Source of the DNA: WHTK01 sp963711035
GTDB taxonomy: Bacteria > Chloroflexota > Dehalococcoidia > DSTF01 > WHTK01
Direction: 5' to 3'
Assembly (NCBI GenBank): GCA_963711035.1
Contig: CAVQCN010000003.1
Span: forward strand, 310,001-374,000
Length of the DNA stretch: 64,000 bases
Shown: positions 54,444 to 63,085 of the stretch, piece by piece
Layout: every line of letters starts with the position of its first letter
How positions within the stretch are numbered: the first letter of the stretch is position 1
Translations under genes and position numbers: made by a program
Notes under the pieces: generated by a model
Databases searched by the model: none
Seen by the model: the letters and a program-made list of their open reading frames with translations, nothing else
What the model was told of the DNA's origin: nothing

Positions 54444-55196
54444 ATGGCCGGACATTCGAAATGGAAGCAGATCAAGCGCTCGAAGGCGATCGTCGACGCC
54501 AAGCGCGGCGCCCTGTTCACCAAGCTGGGCAGGGAGATCACTATGGCAGCGCGCAACGGTGGCGGCGATCCGGACGGCAACGCCCGGCTGCGCCTCGCCA
54601 TCCTCAAGGCGCGTGAGAGCAACATGCCGATGGACATCATCGACCGGGCCATTGCCAAGGGTGTCGGCTCCGACGACACCTCGCAACTCGACGAGATTGT
54701 CTACGAGGGTTACGGCCCCGGCGGCACGGCCGTCCTGGTCGAGGCGATGACCGACAACCGCAACCGCACCGTCGCCGAGGTGCGCAATGCCTTCGGCCGC
54801 GGCGGCGGCAACCTCGGTGAGGCAGGCTCTGTCGCCTGGGTGTTCACGACCCGGGGCGTGATCGGCATTGACCTGGGCGGCAAGCTCGACCCGGAAGAGG
54901 TCGCGATGGTCGCGATCGACGCCGGCGCCGAGGACTTCGAATCGGACGACGAGAGCCTCTCCATCTACACGAAGCTGGAAGACCTCGACACGGTGCGCAA
55001 GGCGCTCGTCGAGGCCGGCTACGAGCCGACCTCCGCCGAAATCGACCGCGTGCCCAACACGACGGTGCCGCTGGAGGAGCGAGAGGCGGAGCAAACGCTA
55101 CGCCTGCTCGACCGCCTCGAGGACCTGGAGGACGTGCAGCGCGTCTACTCCAACGCCGACTTCCCGGACGAGGTGCTGGCCGCCTTCTCGGGCTAG
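54444..55196 (+). CDS. yebC: YebC/PmpR family protein
   Basis: 250 residues: MAGHSKWKQIKRSKAIVDAKRG, FTKLGREITMAARNGGGDPDGNARLR, NMPMDIIDRAIAKG, YEGYGPGGTAVLVEAMTDNRNRT, VAWVFTTRGVIGID. DNA-binding regulator family that includes translation activators relieving ribosome stalling. It directly precedes ruvC and ruvA, the classic yebC-ruvC-ruvA order. Confidence 0.96.
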   Translation: MAGHSKWKQIKRSKAIVDAKRGALFTKLGREITMAARNGGGDPDGNARLRLAILKARESNMPMDIIDRAIAKGVGSDDTSQLDEIVYEGYGPGGTAVLVEAMTDNRNRTVAEVRNAFGRGGGNLGEAGSVAWVFTTRGVIGIDLGGKLDPEEVAMVAIDAGAEDFESDDESLSIYTKLEDLDTVRKALVEAGYEPTSAEIDRVPNTTVPLEEREAEQTLRLLDRLEDLEDVQRVYSNADFPDEVLAAFSG

Positions 55197-55205
55197 CCAG
55201 CCGTC

Positions 55206-55727
55206 ATGACCGGCGTCCCCGTCTCGGCGCCTCTCGTTCTCGGTATCGATCCCGGCCTGCGCATCTGCGGCTGGGGCCTGGTGCGCGCCGGCCAGCCACC
55301 TTCCTACGTCGCCTGCGGCGTCATCCGACCGCGTCCCAGCGAGACGATCGCCGAACGTCTGCTGGTGCTGCACTCGCGTATCGTCGAACTCGTCGACCAG
55401 TTCGGGCCGGACGAGATGGCGATCGAGGACCCGTTCGTCGGGGCGTTGTCGCCGAAGTCGGCGCTGGCGATCGGACAGGCGCGGGCCGCGGCCGTGCTTG
55501 CAGGCGCCGTCAAAGGGCGTGAGGTGGCGTTCTACGCGCCGGCAGCGGTGAAGTCGGCTGTCACAGGCTACGGCCAGAGCGACAAGCGTCAGGTCCAGAC
55601 CATGATCAAGATGCTGCTCGGCCTCGACGCGGCGCCTGAGCCCCCCGATGCTGCCGACGCGCTCGCCATCGCCCTCTGTCACCTGAGCCAGCGCCGCATG
55701 AAGACGCTGGAGCGCATCGCCCGATGA
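55206..55727 (+). CDS. ruvC: Crossover junction endodeoxyribonuclease RuvC
   Basis: 173 residues, RNase H fold with the catalytic acidic residues: Asp in VLGIDPGLRICGWG, Glu in MAIEDPFVG, and the Asp pair in EPPDAADALAIALCH. It resolves Holliday junctions in the RuvABC complex. It is separated by 9 nt from yebC and overlaps ruvA by 4 nt (ATGA). Confidence 0.96.
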   Translation: MTGVPVSAPLVLGIDPGLRICGWGLVRAGQPPSYVACGVIRPRPSETIAERLLVLHSRIVELVDQFGPDEMAIEDPFVGALSPKSALAIGQARAAAVLAGAVKGREVAFYAPAAVKSAVTGYGQSDKRQVQTMIKMLLGLDAAPEPPDAADALAIALCHLSQRRMKTLERIAR

Positions 55728-56356
55728 TCTCGCACCTGCACGGGCGCCTCGCCCGCAAGAACGAGATCGAGTCCAGCGTGGAGGTAGACGTTGGCGGCGT
55801 CTGGTACGAGGTCGAGCTGCCCGCCTTCGTCTGGCGCGCCCTCGAAGACCGCGCTATCGGTGAGGAAGTCGACCTCGAGACCTTCTATTTCGTCACCACG
55901 AATGCGCCGATCCCGCGCCTGATCGGCTTTCTGCGCGAGGTCGAGCGCGAGTTCTTCAAGAAGCTGGTGACGGTGCCCAACGTTGGGCCCACGACGGCGA
56001 CCAAGGCGCTGGTCTTCAGCGTCTCCACCATCGCCGGCTGGATCGAGTCCGGCGACACGGCGCAGCTCTCCCGCCTGCCATCGATCGGCAAGCGCACGTC
56101 CGAGACCATCGTCGCCCAGCTGCGCGGCAAGGTCACCGAGGAGGCGCTGCTGGCCGACGAAGGCTTCGACAAGCCCGAGGCGCAGCGTCCGGCCGGCGCC
56201 AACGACGTCGCCCGCGACGCCATCGACGCGCTGCAGGGCCTCGGCTACGGCCGGGCCGAAGCCGAGCGCCTCGTCCAGCAGATCGAGGCCGAGGGCGCGC
56301 CCGCCAGCGTCGAAGATGCGCTGCGCGCGGTCTTCCGCCGCCTCAACCCGGTGTAG
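55724..56356 (+). CDS. ruvA: Holliday junction DNA helicase subunit RuvA
   Basis: 210 residues. OB domain (MISHLHGRLARKNEIESSVEVDVGGVWYEVELP), helix-hairpin-helix domain (KLVTVPNVGPTTATKAL, RLPSIGKRTSETIVAQL), acidic linker, and C-terminal RuvB-binding domain (ARDAIDALQGLGYGRAEAERLV). It binds four-way junctions and recruits RuvB. ruvB does not follow here and must lie elsewhere. Confidence 0.96.
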   Translation: MISHLHGRLARKNEIESSVEVDVGGVWYEVELPAFVWRALEDRAIGEEVDLETFYFVTTNAPIPRLIGFLREVEREFFKKLVTVPNVGPTTATKALVFSVSTIAGWIESGDTAQLSRLPSIGKRTSETIVAQLRGKVTEEALLADEGFDKPEAQRPAGANDVARDAIDALQGLGYGRAEAERLVQQIEAEGAPASVEDALRAVFRRLNPV

Positions 56357-56408
56357 GGGAAGACGGATCCTGCGGGATTCATCCCGCCGGGTCACGTAGA
56401 ATCACGGC

Positions 56409-57174
56409 GTGGACCTGAATCCGTATCGAGACTTCATGGTCGAGCTGGCGCGGCAGAGCGGCGACTTCATTCGCCCCTACTTCGCCAAACCGAACCTCGT
56501 CGTCGACCTGAAGGCAGACGAGACGCCGGTCACCGCCGCCGACCGCGGCGCGGAGCAGCTGCTGCGCGACCTGATCCGGCCGCCGCTACCCGCAGCACGG
56601 CATCATCGGCGAGGAGTACGGCGACGAGAGCGCCGACGCCGAGTTCGTCTGGGTGCTTGACCCCATCGACGGCACGAAGGCGTTCACGACCGCCGTGCCG
56701 CTCTTCGGCACGCTGATCGCGCTGCTGCATGACGGCGAGCCGGTGCTCGGCTGCATCCACCAGCCCGTCCTCGGTCAGTTGCTCCTCGGTGACGGCGCCG
56801 TGACGACGCTGAACGGCCGCCCCGTCCGCGTGCGTGAGACATCGAGGTTCGAGGACGCCACGTTGCTCTGCACCGACCTGCTCGACGTGGCGCGCTACCA
56901 GAACGGTCCCGCCTTCGACGCGGTGGCGCAGCGCTGCCGCCTCGTGCGCACCTGGGGCGACTGCTACGGCTACTTCCTGGTCGCGACCGGCTGGGCCGAC
57001 ATCGCCTGCGACCCGGTCATGAACCCGTGGGACATCGCCGCGCTGGTGCCGGTGGTACGCGGCGCCGGCGGCGTCATCACCGATTGGCAGGGCAACGACC
57101 CGGTGAACGCGGCCTCGACCGTCGCGGCGACACCGGGGCTGCACACGCAGCTCATCGCGGCGCTGAACCCGTAG
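56409..57174 (+). pseudogene. hisN: Inositol monophosphatase-family phosphatase, HisN-like (one frameshift)
   Basis: GTG 56409 lies 6 nt after TAGAAT (56397-56402), leaderless style. The first frame reads YRDFMVELARQSGDFIRPYF and DETPVTAADRGAEQLLRDLI. Near 56580 the frame changes and YPQHGIIGEEYGDESADAE, VWVLDPIDGTKAF (metal-binding DPIDGT) and MNPWDIAALVPVVRGAGG continue to TAG 57174. One extra C in CCGGCCGCCGC would explain it. The motifs match histidinol-phosphate phosphatase HisN, fitting the hisH/A/F genes upstream, although a general inositol phosphatase is possible. Confidence 0.85.
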
Positions 57175-57293
57175 AGGTTGATTTGCCCCTTCCGTTTCCG
57201 GAATATAACCGCACTCCGAGCACGAGGCTCGTAGTGACCGGTGCGGTTTGAGGTGGCCTCGAACCTGACTCACTCAAGCTGAAGGAGTCTTCA

Positions 57294-57608
57294 ATGCGTT
57301 TCCTGGTCGTGACCAAGTCTTCCAGTCCTGCGCCGCCGCAGATGGTTGTAGGAATGTTCGATGCGCTCGACGCTTGGGCGAAGCGGTATCTGGAGCAGGG
57401 AAAGATCGAGCAGACCTGGGGCTTTGCGGGTATCCAGGGCGGCGGCGGTATCCTGAACGTCAACACGCTCGAAGAGCTCGACGCCATCATGGCCGAGTTC
57501 CCCCTCGCGCCCTTCACAACTGTCGAAATCCTGGGGCTGGTGGACTTGCCGGGGGCGGTTGAGCGATCGCGAAACGCCGCCCGCGCGATGATGCCTCCCG
57601 CCGGCTGA
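57294..57608 (+). CDS. Muconolactone isomerase-like small protein
   Basis: 104 residues: MRFLVVTKSSSPAPPQMVVGMFDAL, YLEQGKIEQTWGFAGIQGGGGILNVNTLEELDAIMAEFPLAPFTTVEILGLVD. The dimeric ferredoxin-like alpha/beta fold resembles muconolactone delta-isomerase/YCII relatives; enzymatic function is not assured. The gene stands alone with an AAGGAG-type SD (GAAGGAG) before ATG 57294 and a strong terminator after it. Confidence 0.7.
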   Translation: MRFLVVTKSSSPAPPQMVVGMFDALDAWAKRYLEQGKIEQTWGFAGIQGGGGILNVNTLEELDAIMAEFPLAPFTTVEILGLVDLPGAVERSRNAARAMMPPAG

Positions 57609-57616
57609 TTTGCGTA

Positions 57617-57655
57617 AAGAAGACGGACGCTCATGCGTCCGTCTTCTTAGTCTTG
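57617..57655. terminator. Terminator between convergent genes
   Basis: AAGAAGACGGACG (57617-57629), loop CTCATG, CGTCCGTCTTCTT (57636-57648), then AGTCTTGT; 13 perfect pairs. Confidence 0.85.
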
Positions 57656-57670
57656 TCCTAAGGCTTCGCT

Positions 57671-59041
57671 CTACAACGTTGGCTTCTGACGGCGCGCCCA
57701 GCTCACCGTTTCGCGGATCGAGTCGCGCAGGATGTCGACGATGCGATCGACCTGCTGTTCCGAGACGACGAGCGGCGGCGCCAGGAGGTAGCTGTCGGCC
57801 AGGTTGCGACTGATGAGGCCTCGATCGCGGCAGGCGGCGACGAGACGGCCGCCGACGCCGAGGCTGACGTTGAACGGGCGGCGCTTCTCCTTGTCCTCGA
57901 CCAGCTCGACGGCGCCGATCAGTCCCAGGCCGCGAACTTCGCCGACGCCGTCCTCGTCCAGCAGGCTGCGCAAGCCGTCTTGCAAGCGCTGGCCCATCGA
58001 CGCGGCGTTTTCGACCAGGCCTTCCTCCTCCATGATCTGCAGGTTGCGCAGGCCGACGGCGCAGGCGGCCGGGTGGGCCGAGTTGGTGAAGCCGTGCATG
58101 AAGCGATCCTCTGCGCCGAGGAGCGCCTGGTGGATGTCACGCGAGACGATGGCGCCGGAAAGCGGGACGTAAGCGCTGGTCACGGCCTTGGCGAACGCGA
58201 CGATGTCCGGTTCGACGTCCCAGTGGCGCAGGGCGAACCAGCGGCCCGTGCGGCCGAAGCCGGTGATCACCTCGTCGGCGATGAGCAGGACGTTGTGGCG
58301 GTCGCAGATCTCGCGCACCCGGGGGAAGTACTCCGGCACGGGCGGGATGACGCCGCCGGCGCCGTGTACCGGCTCCGCGATCACGGCCGCGACCGTGTCG
58401 GCGCCTTCGCGCAGGATCGTCTCTTCGATCGCCTCGGCGCAGTCGAGGCCGCAGCCGGGGTAGGTCTTGTTCCACTCGCAGTGGTAGCAGTAGTTGGTGC
58501 CGGCACGGATGAAGGTGGGGTCCAGCGGCCCGAAGCCGCGCCAGAAGGGCGGCAGGCCGGTCGCGGCCGTCGTGGCCAGGGTGCCGCCGTGGTAGGCCTG
58601 GCGGCGGGCGATGATCTTCACCTTGTCCGTCTGGCCCTTGAGGAACCAGTAGAACCGCGCCAGCTTGAAGGCGACCTCGTTGGCCTCCGAGCCGCTGTTG
58701 GCAAAGAAGACGCCGTCCATGTTGCTGTAGCTGATGTTGCAGAGCTTCTCGGCGAGCTGGATGGCGGGCAGGTTGGAGTAGCCGGTGTAGCCGTTGGCGA
58801 AGGCCAGCGTCTCCATCTGCTTCGCCGCAGCCTCGGCGAGCTCCTTGCGTCCGTGACCGACCGCGACGTTCCACAGCGAGGACAGGCCGTCGATGTATTC
58901 GTTGCCGCGCACGTCGGTGAGGATGGCCCCCTCGCCCTTCTCGAAGATGATTTCCTTGCGCTGGTCCGCCTGCATGTACTGCGGGTGGATCAGGTGCGCA
59001 ACGTCTCGCTCGATCAGGGCCTGGTATTCGCTGTCGTTCAA
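57671..59041 (-). CDS. Class III (omega) aminotransferase
   Basis: 456 residues, PLP fold type I: HLIHPQYMQAD, YIDGLSSLWNVAVGHGRKELAEAAAKQ, FANSGSEANEVAFKLARFY, YHGGTLATTAATG, AEPVHGAGGVIPPVPEYF, LLIADEVITGFGRTG, PLP Lys in VAFAKAVTSAYVPLSG. Related to beta-alanine, putrescine and omega-amino acid:pyruvate transaminases. The ORF extends to 59107, but a promoter lies in that extension (CTGACT-17 nt-TAGAAT). TTG 59041 follows SD GAGG by 7 nt, so it is taken as the start. Confidence 0.88.
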   Translation of the reverse strand: MNDSEYQALIERDVAHLIHPQYMQADQRKEIIFEKGEGAILTDVRGNEYIDGLSSLWNVAVGHGRKELAEAAAKQMETLAFANGYTGYSNLPAIQLAEKLCNISYSNMDGVFFANSGSEANEVAFKLARFYWFLKGQTDKVKIIARRQAYHGGTLATTAATGLPPFWRGFGPLDPTFIRAGTNYCYHCEWNKTYPGCGLDCAEAIEETILREGADTVAAVIAEPVHGAGGVIPPVPEYFPRVREICDRHNVLLIADEVITGFGRTGRWFALRHWDVEPDIVAFAKAVTSAYVPLSGAIVSRDIHQALLGAEDRFMHGFTNSAHPAACAVGLRNLQIMEEEGLVENAASMGQRLQDGLRSLLDEDGVGEVRGLGLIGAVELVEDKEKRRPFNVSLGVGGRLVAACRDRGLISRNLADSYLLAPPLVVSEQQVDRIVDILRDSIRETVSWARRQKPTL

Positions 59042-59091
59042 CTCGTCACCTCGTCTAGAACCGCCGGTTCGTCCCTTCTTGACACCGGTCG

Positions 59092-59120
59092 ATTCTACAT
59101 CGGTCACGGCTTTGAGTCAG
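59092..59120 (-). promoter_or_regulatory. Promoter of the aminotransferase gene
   Basis: Minus strand CTGACT (59120-59115), 17-nt gap, TAGAAT (59097-59092); predicted leader about 45 nt to TTG 59041. Confidence 0.7.
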
Positions 59121-59146
59121 ACGAGGCTGGTGTTCAATGTGTAGCA

Positions 59147-59245
59147 AGCCCCGGCCTTCAGGCCGGGGTGTAATGCAACGAACCCCGGCTTGAAAGCCGG
59201 GGCTACGTCTGGAGATGCCTCGGACTGAAGGCCGAGGTGTATACG
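59147..59245 (+). repeat. Three family C hairpins
   Basis: CCCCGGCCTTCAGGCCGGGG (59147), CCCCGGCTTGAAAGCCGGGG (59185) and CTCGGACTGAAGGCCGAGG (59219): short GC hairpins with TTCA/TGAA loops in the gap between two minus-strand genes. Confidence 0.75.
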
Positions 59246-59246
59246 G

Positions 59247-60050
59247 CTAGCCCAGGAACGCCTTGATCGCCGCAACGACCTCGTCTGTGCGCTCACCGGG
59301 GAGGTTGTGGCCGGCGCCTTCGAAGACGGTGAGGCGGGAGCCCTCGATGAGCTCGTGCGTCTCTTTGCCCATCGAGACGTCGTTTGTGGCGTCGTCCGAG
59401 CCCCAGAGGATCAGGGTTGGCGCCTTGATGTGGGGCAGGCGGCGCGCCATGTAGTAGCGCTGCCGCGTCAGCGGATTCGTCATATGGCGCATGACGCCGG
59501 CGAAGGCGTCGATGACGTCGGGACGGGTGAGGTGCTGCACGTAGTCGTCCGCCAGCGCCTCGCCGTCGAGGCCGGCGGTGGCGGCGCGTGCGATGGCCGC
59601 GGCGCGCATGTCGGCCTCGGGCGGCGGCGTGAAGCCGACCATGGTGGCGAGCGGGCGTGTGGCCATGCCGCCGCTGGCCATGAGCACCAGCTTGTCGACC
59701 CGGTTCGGGCTCTCGTAGGCCAGCAGCGAGGCGAGCCAGCCGCCCATCGAGTGACCGACGATGTGGCAGCGCGCGATGCCGAGCGCGTCCTGGAACTCGC
59801 GCACGAAGTCGACGAGGTAGGCGAACGAGAACTCGTTCGGGAAGGGGTCGCCGAGGCCCCAGTTGAGGCAGTCCGGAGCCAGGATGCGGTAGCGGGCCGC
59901 CAGGCCGGCCACGCAGGGCAACCACACATCGGCGTTGGAGAGATAGCCGGCGCCGTGCAGCAGCAGGACGGTCTCGCCGCTGCCCGCCTCGATGTAGCGG
60001 GTGCGGCCGTGGCTCAGCTCGACGTAGCGGTGCACAGGCGTCTCGGTCAT
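59247..60050 (-). CDS. Alpha/beta hydrolase
   Basis: 267 residues of the alpha/beta-hydrolase fold: oxyanion region VLLLHGAG, nucleophile elbow HIVGHSMGGWLAS, acid in LWGSDDATNDV, catalytic His in FEGAGHNLPGE. A cap of about 60 residues (RAAAIARAATAGLDGEALADD) covers the active site. Similar to meta-cleavage product hydrolases and esterases; substrate unknown. ATG 60050 stands 7 nt after TAGAAT (60063-60058), a leaderless arrangement. Confidence 0.9.
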   Translation of the reverse strand: MTETPVHRYVELSHGRTRYIEAGSGETVLLLHGAGYLSNADVWLPCVAGLAARYRILAPDCLNWGLGDPFPNEFSFAYLVDFVREFQDALGIARCHIVGHSMGGWLASLLAYESPNRVDKLVLMASGGMATRPLATMVGFTPPPEADMRAAAIARAATAGLDGEALADDYVQHLTRPDVIDAFAGVMRHMTNPLTRQRYYMARRLPHIKAPTLILWGSDDATNDVSMGKETHELIEGSRLTVFEGAGHNLPGERTDEVVAAIKAFLG

Positions 60051-60102
60051 CGAGGCGATTCTAGGTGGCGCAATGTCCCGCCAGCAAGCGTCGCTACGAG
60101 TT

Positions 60103-60235
60103 GTCATTCTGAGCGGAGCGAAGAATCTAGGCCACGGCAGACGGGGTTGCGTCGGGATGACTTAGGCGCTTGCGCCCTCATGTTCAGGTGCGACGCTGGC
60201 TCATGGTTCGAGAGCCTCACCATGAGCGGCCGGTA
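60103..60235 (+). repeat. Family A unit and family B segment
   Basis: GTCATTCTGAGCGGAGCGAA (60103-60128) and GGCTCATGGTTCGAGAGCCT (from about 60193), matching the copies at 29.1 and 36.3 kb. Confidence 0.75.
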
Positions 60236-60276
60236 GGCCAAAAGCCCCTATCGGCGCCGCCTATACTGGATACGAC

Positions 60277-61647
60277 ATGGGAGTGGTAAGGCGACGGCCG
60301 TTGGGCACGCTGGGTGCGCTGCTCATTCTGATCGTTCTGCTGGCGACGGCCTGTAGCTCGTCGACGCGGGCGCCGGGGCAGGTGCACGTGCTCACGTGGC
60401 ACGGCGACGTCAACCAGATCATGGTGCGCTACGTCGACCGCGGCATCAGCACGGCCGAGAAGTCGAACGCCGCCGCCGTCGTGTTGCGCCTCGATACGCC
60501 CGGCGGCCTCGACACATCGATGCGGGACGTGATCAAGCGCATCGAGGCGTCCAAGGTGCCGGTCATCGTCTACGTCGCGCCGGCGGGGGGCCGGGCCGCC
60601 TCGGCGGGCACGTTCATCACGATGGCCGGCCACGTCGCGGCAATGGCGCCGAACACCTCGATCGGCGCCGCGACGCCGATCAACTCCAACGGGTCCGACA
60701 TTCAGGGCGCCCTCGGCCGCAAGGTCGAGAACGACGCCGTCGCCTACATCCGCAGCATCGCCGAGCTGCGCGGCCGTAACGCCGACTGGGCCGAGAGCGC
60801 CGTCCGCGACGCGGTGGCGGCCTCCGCCGATCAAGCCGTTGAGCTGAACGTGGTCGACTTCATCGCCACCGGACTGCCCGACCTGCTGAAGCAGTCGGAC
60901 GGGCGTCAGGTGCAGGTCATGTCGGACGCCGGCGCGCCGGTGACCGTGACGCTGCATACGGCGGACGCGCCGGTGACCTTCGACGGGACGAACCTGTTCG
61001 AGCAGCTGCTCTACGCCATCGCGGATCCAAACATCGCTTTCGCGCTGCTGCTCGTGGGCGGCATCGCCATCGTCATCGAGGTGATCACGCCCGGCTTCGG
61101 CATCGGCGTCTTCGGTGCGATCATGTTGATCCTGGCGTACTTCTCGCTCGCCGCGCTGCCCACGAACTGGGTCGGCGTGGCGCTGGTGGCGCTGGGCCTT
61201 GCCCTGCTGCTGGCGGAGGTCTTCATCGGCAGCTTCGGCCTGCTGGGCTTCGCCGGCATCGTTTCGCTGTCCTTCGGCGGTCTATTTCTGACGAGCAGCA
61301 GCCAGGCCGGCTACGAGGTTTCGCGCTGGCTCGTCTTCGGCCTCGCCATCGTCGCGGGCGTCCTCGCCCTGCTGCTCGCGACGGCGTTGCTGCGGGTGCG
61401 GCGCATGTCAAAGACAAGCGGCCCGGCCTGGATGATCGGGGCGAAGGGGAGAGCCCGTACCTCCCTTGAGCCGGACGGCATCGTGCGCGTGCGGGGCGAG
61501 CTCTGGGAGGCGACAGCGGACGACCCGCCACTGGAGGAGAACGCGGATATCGTTGTCACGCGCGTCGAGGGCCTGCACGTGTGGGTGAAGCGCGACCCGT
61601 CTTCGGTAAAGCTGCTGCCGGCGGCGCAGGGCGGAGACTCGGCCTGA
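60277..61647 (+). CDS. NfeD-family membrane serine protease
   Basis: 456 residues. Signal peptide with lipobox-like LLATACSSS, ClpP-like protease domain (about 35-215) with LRLDTPGGLDTSMRDVI, catalytic Ser in GGRAASAGTFITMAGHVAAMAP and a later Lys (GRKVENDAV region), then four to five membrane helices (ALLLVGGIAIVIEVITPGFGIGVFG) and a C-terminal OB-fold NfeD domain (about 390-456). STOPP/1510-N-type proteases act on membrane proteins with SPFH partners; none is adjacent. TATACT ends 9 nt before the ATG. Confidence 0.92.
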   Translation: MGVVRRRPLGTLGALLILIVLLATACSSSTRAPGQVHVLTWHGDVNQIMVRYVDRGISTAEKSNAAAVVLRLDTPGGLDTSMRDVIKRIEASKVPVIVYVAPAGGRAASAGTFITMAGHVAAMAPNTSIGAATPINSNGSDIQGALGRKVENDAVAYIRSIAELRGRNADWAESAVRDAVAASADQAVELNVVDFIATGLPDLLKQSDGRQVQVMSDAGAPVTVTLHTADAPVTFDGTNLFEQLLYAIADPNIAFALLLVGGIAIVIEVITPGFGIGVFGAIMLILAYFSLAALPTNWVGVALVALGLALLLAEVFIGSFGLLGFAGIVSLSFGGLFLTSSSQAGYEVSRWLVFGLAIVAGVLALLLATALLRVRRMSKTSGPAWMIGAKGRARTSLEPDGIVRVRGELWEATADDPPLEENADIVVTRVEGLHVWVKRDPSSVKLLPAAQGGDSA

Positions 61648-62120
61648 TGGCGCGCCTCGATCTAAAGATGTTCATCCGCGCGACGCCCGAGCAGATATGG
61701 CCGATCCTGGCCGACTTCGAGGCGCAGAAGGTGTGGATGGTCGACGTGCACCGGCTCGAGGTCGTCAGCGAGACGCGGTCCGGCGCTGGCGCCGTCATTG
61801 AGGTGACGAGCGACCTGTTTCACCTGCCGGTCGTGAAGGACGTCATGGAGGTCGACACTTGGCAGCCGCCCTATCGCTACACGGTGGTGCATCGCGGCCA
61901 GTTCAGCGGTAGTGGCGCCTTCGAGCTCGTGCGCACGGAGGGCGGCACCGTTTTCCGCTGGTGGGAGGAGTTCAAACCGCCCTTCTGGCTGCTGGGCGAG
62001 CTGGCGTTTCAGCTCGCCGTGAAGCGCCATCTGCGGCGTGTCTTCACCCGTTCGATGACGAACGTGCGGCGGTTGGCCGAGGCGATTGCCGCGTACGCGC
62101 CCGTTACGTCCGAAGCGTGA
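61647..62120 (+). CDS. SRPBCC family protein
   Basis: 157 residues: MARLDLKMFIRATPEQIWPILADFEAQKVWMVDVHRLEVV, VIEVTSDLFHLPVVKDVMEV, FRWWEEFKPPFWLLG. START/polyketide cyclase-like fold binding an unknown hydrophobic ligand. Its ATG shares one base with the NfeD stop (TGATG), so the genes are coupled. Its 3' end overlaps birA by 17 nt in convergent orientation. Confidence 0.85.
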   Translation: MARLDLKMFIRATPEQIWPILADFEAQKVWMVDVHRLEVVSETRSGAGAVIEVTSDLFHLPVVKDVMEVDTWQPPYRYTVVHRGQFSGSGAFELVRTEGGTVFRWWEEFKPPFWLLGELAFQLAVKRHLRRVFTRSMTNVRRLAEAIAAYAPVTSEA

Positions 62121-62964
62121 CGTCGCCGGCGTCGACGCGCACGCGCCGGCCGCCAGCCTGCTCGATGATCAGCGCTCCGTCCGGATCCACGTCGACTGCG
62201 ACACCCGTGATGCGCGTGGTGCCCTCGGTAGCGGTGACCTCGCGGCCCAGCGTCACGAGGCGGTCGCGCCAGGCCTGAAAGGGCGCCAGGCTGCCGGACA
62301 GCGCCTGCTCGTAGAGTCGCTCGAAGTGGTTGCAGAAGGAGGCGAGCAGCGGCTCGCGCGGTACCTCGGCGCCGACGACATGGCGCAGGCTGGTGGCGAT
62401 GTCGACAATCTCGGGATAGGCTCGGATGTCGAGGTTGACGTTGATGCCGACGCCGACCAGGGAAACGGGGCGTCCTTCGGCGTTCTCCGTCAGCTCGATC
62501 AGCACTCCGGCCACCTTCTTGCCGTCGATCTGCACATCGTTGGGCCACTTGAGGCCAGCGTGCAGCTCGGCGCCGCGGCTTGCGCCCATCTCCTCTGCCG
62601 CCAGTGCGATGGCGAGAGGGGTGACGTAAAAGAGGTGGCGCTGGTCGGCGGGCTGGTCGGGCAGCAGGACGAGGGTGAACTGCAGGTTGACGTCCGGCGC
62701 TGACACCCACGCGCGCCCTGCTCGGCCCCGGCCGGCGGTCTGCATCTCGGCCATGACGATGGCGCCGGAAGTGAGGCGAAAGCGCTCCAGCATGCGGCGC
62801 GCGTCGTCCATGGTCGACTCGGTCTCGGGGCGGTAGACGAAGCGGCGACCGACGTAGTCGGTGGTGAGGTTCCAGGAAAAGTAGGGCTTGGAGAAGAGCG
62901 GCAGGGTCTCGAACTGCATCGAGTCCATCTGGCGCCGGAAGCGCTCGAAGCTGGATTCTGCCAA
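62104..62964 (-). CDS. birA: Biotin--[acetyl-CoA-carboxylase] ligase BirA
   Basis: 286 residues. Biotinoyl-AMP loop in AEMQTAGRGRAGRAWVS, VTPLAIALAAEEMG, LKWPNDVQIDGKKVAGVLIE, GVGINVNL, and a C-terminal SH3-like domain (GREVTATEGTTRITGVAVDVD). No N-terminal helix-turn-helix is present, so it is a group I ligase without repressor function. The first about 45 residues are not typical. TATAAT (62994-62989) may be its own promoter; a terminator hairpin and micro-ORF unit lie just upstream. Confidence 0.94.
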   Translation of the reverse strand: MAESSFERFRRQMDSMQFETLPLFSKPYFSWNLTTDYVGRRFVYRPETESTMDDARRMLERFRLTSGAIVMAEMQTAGRGRAGRAWVSAPDVNLQFTLVLLPDQPADQRHLFYVTPLAIALAAEEMGASRGAELHAGLKWPNDVQIDGKKVAGVLIELTENAEGRPVSLVGVGINVNLDIRAYPEIVDIATSLRHVVGAEVPREPLLASFCNHFERLYEQALSGSLAPFQAWRDRLVTLGREVTATEGTTRITGVAVDVDPDGALIIEQAGGRRVRVDAGDVTLRT

Positions 62965-63000
62965 CCGTTCCCTCCTGGATGCCTATCGATTATAAAGCGA

Positions 63001-63033
63001 CAGCCCCGGCACTTGTGCCGGGGCTGTCTGTCT
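63001..63033 (-). terminator. Terminator/attenuator between the micro-ORF and birA
   Basis: CAGCCCCGGCAC (63001-63012), loop TT, GTGCCGGGGCTG (63015-63026); 12 perfect pairs. On the minus strand it is followed by TCGCTTTATAAT, only a modest T-run. Confidence 0.7.
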
Positions 63034-63085
63034 ATCCGCTAAACGCGGTCAGTTGCCAGGCTGAAAGCCCAGCATCGCCTAGTAA

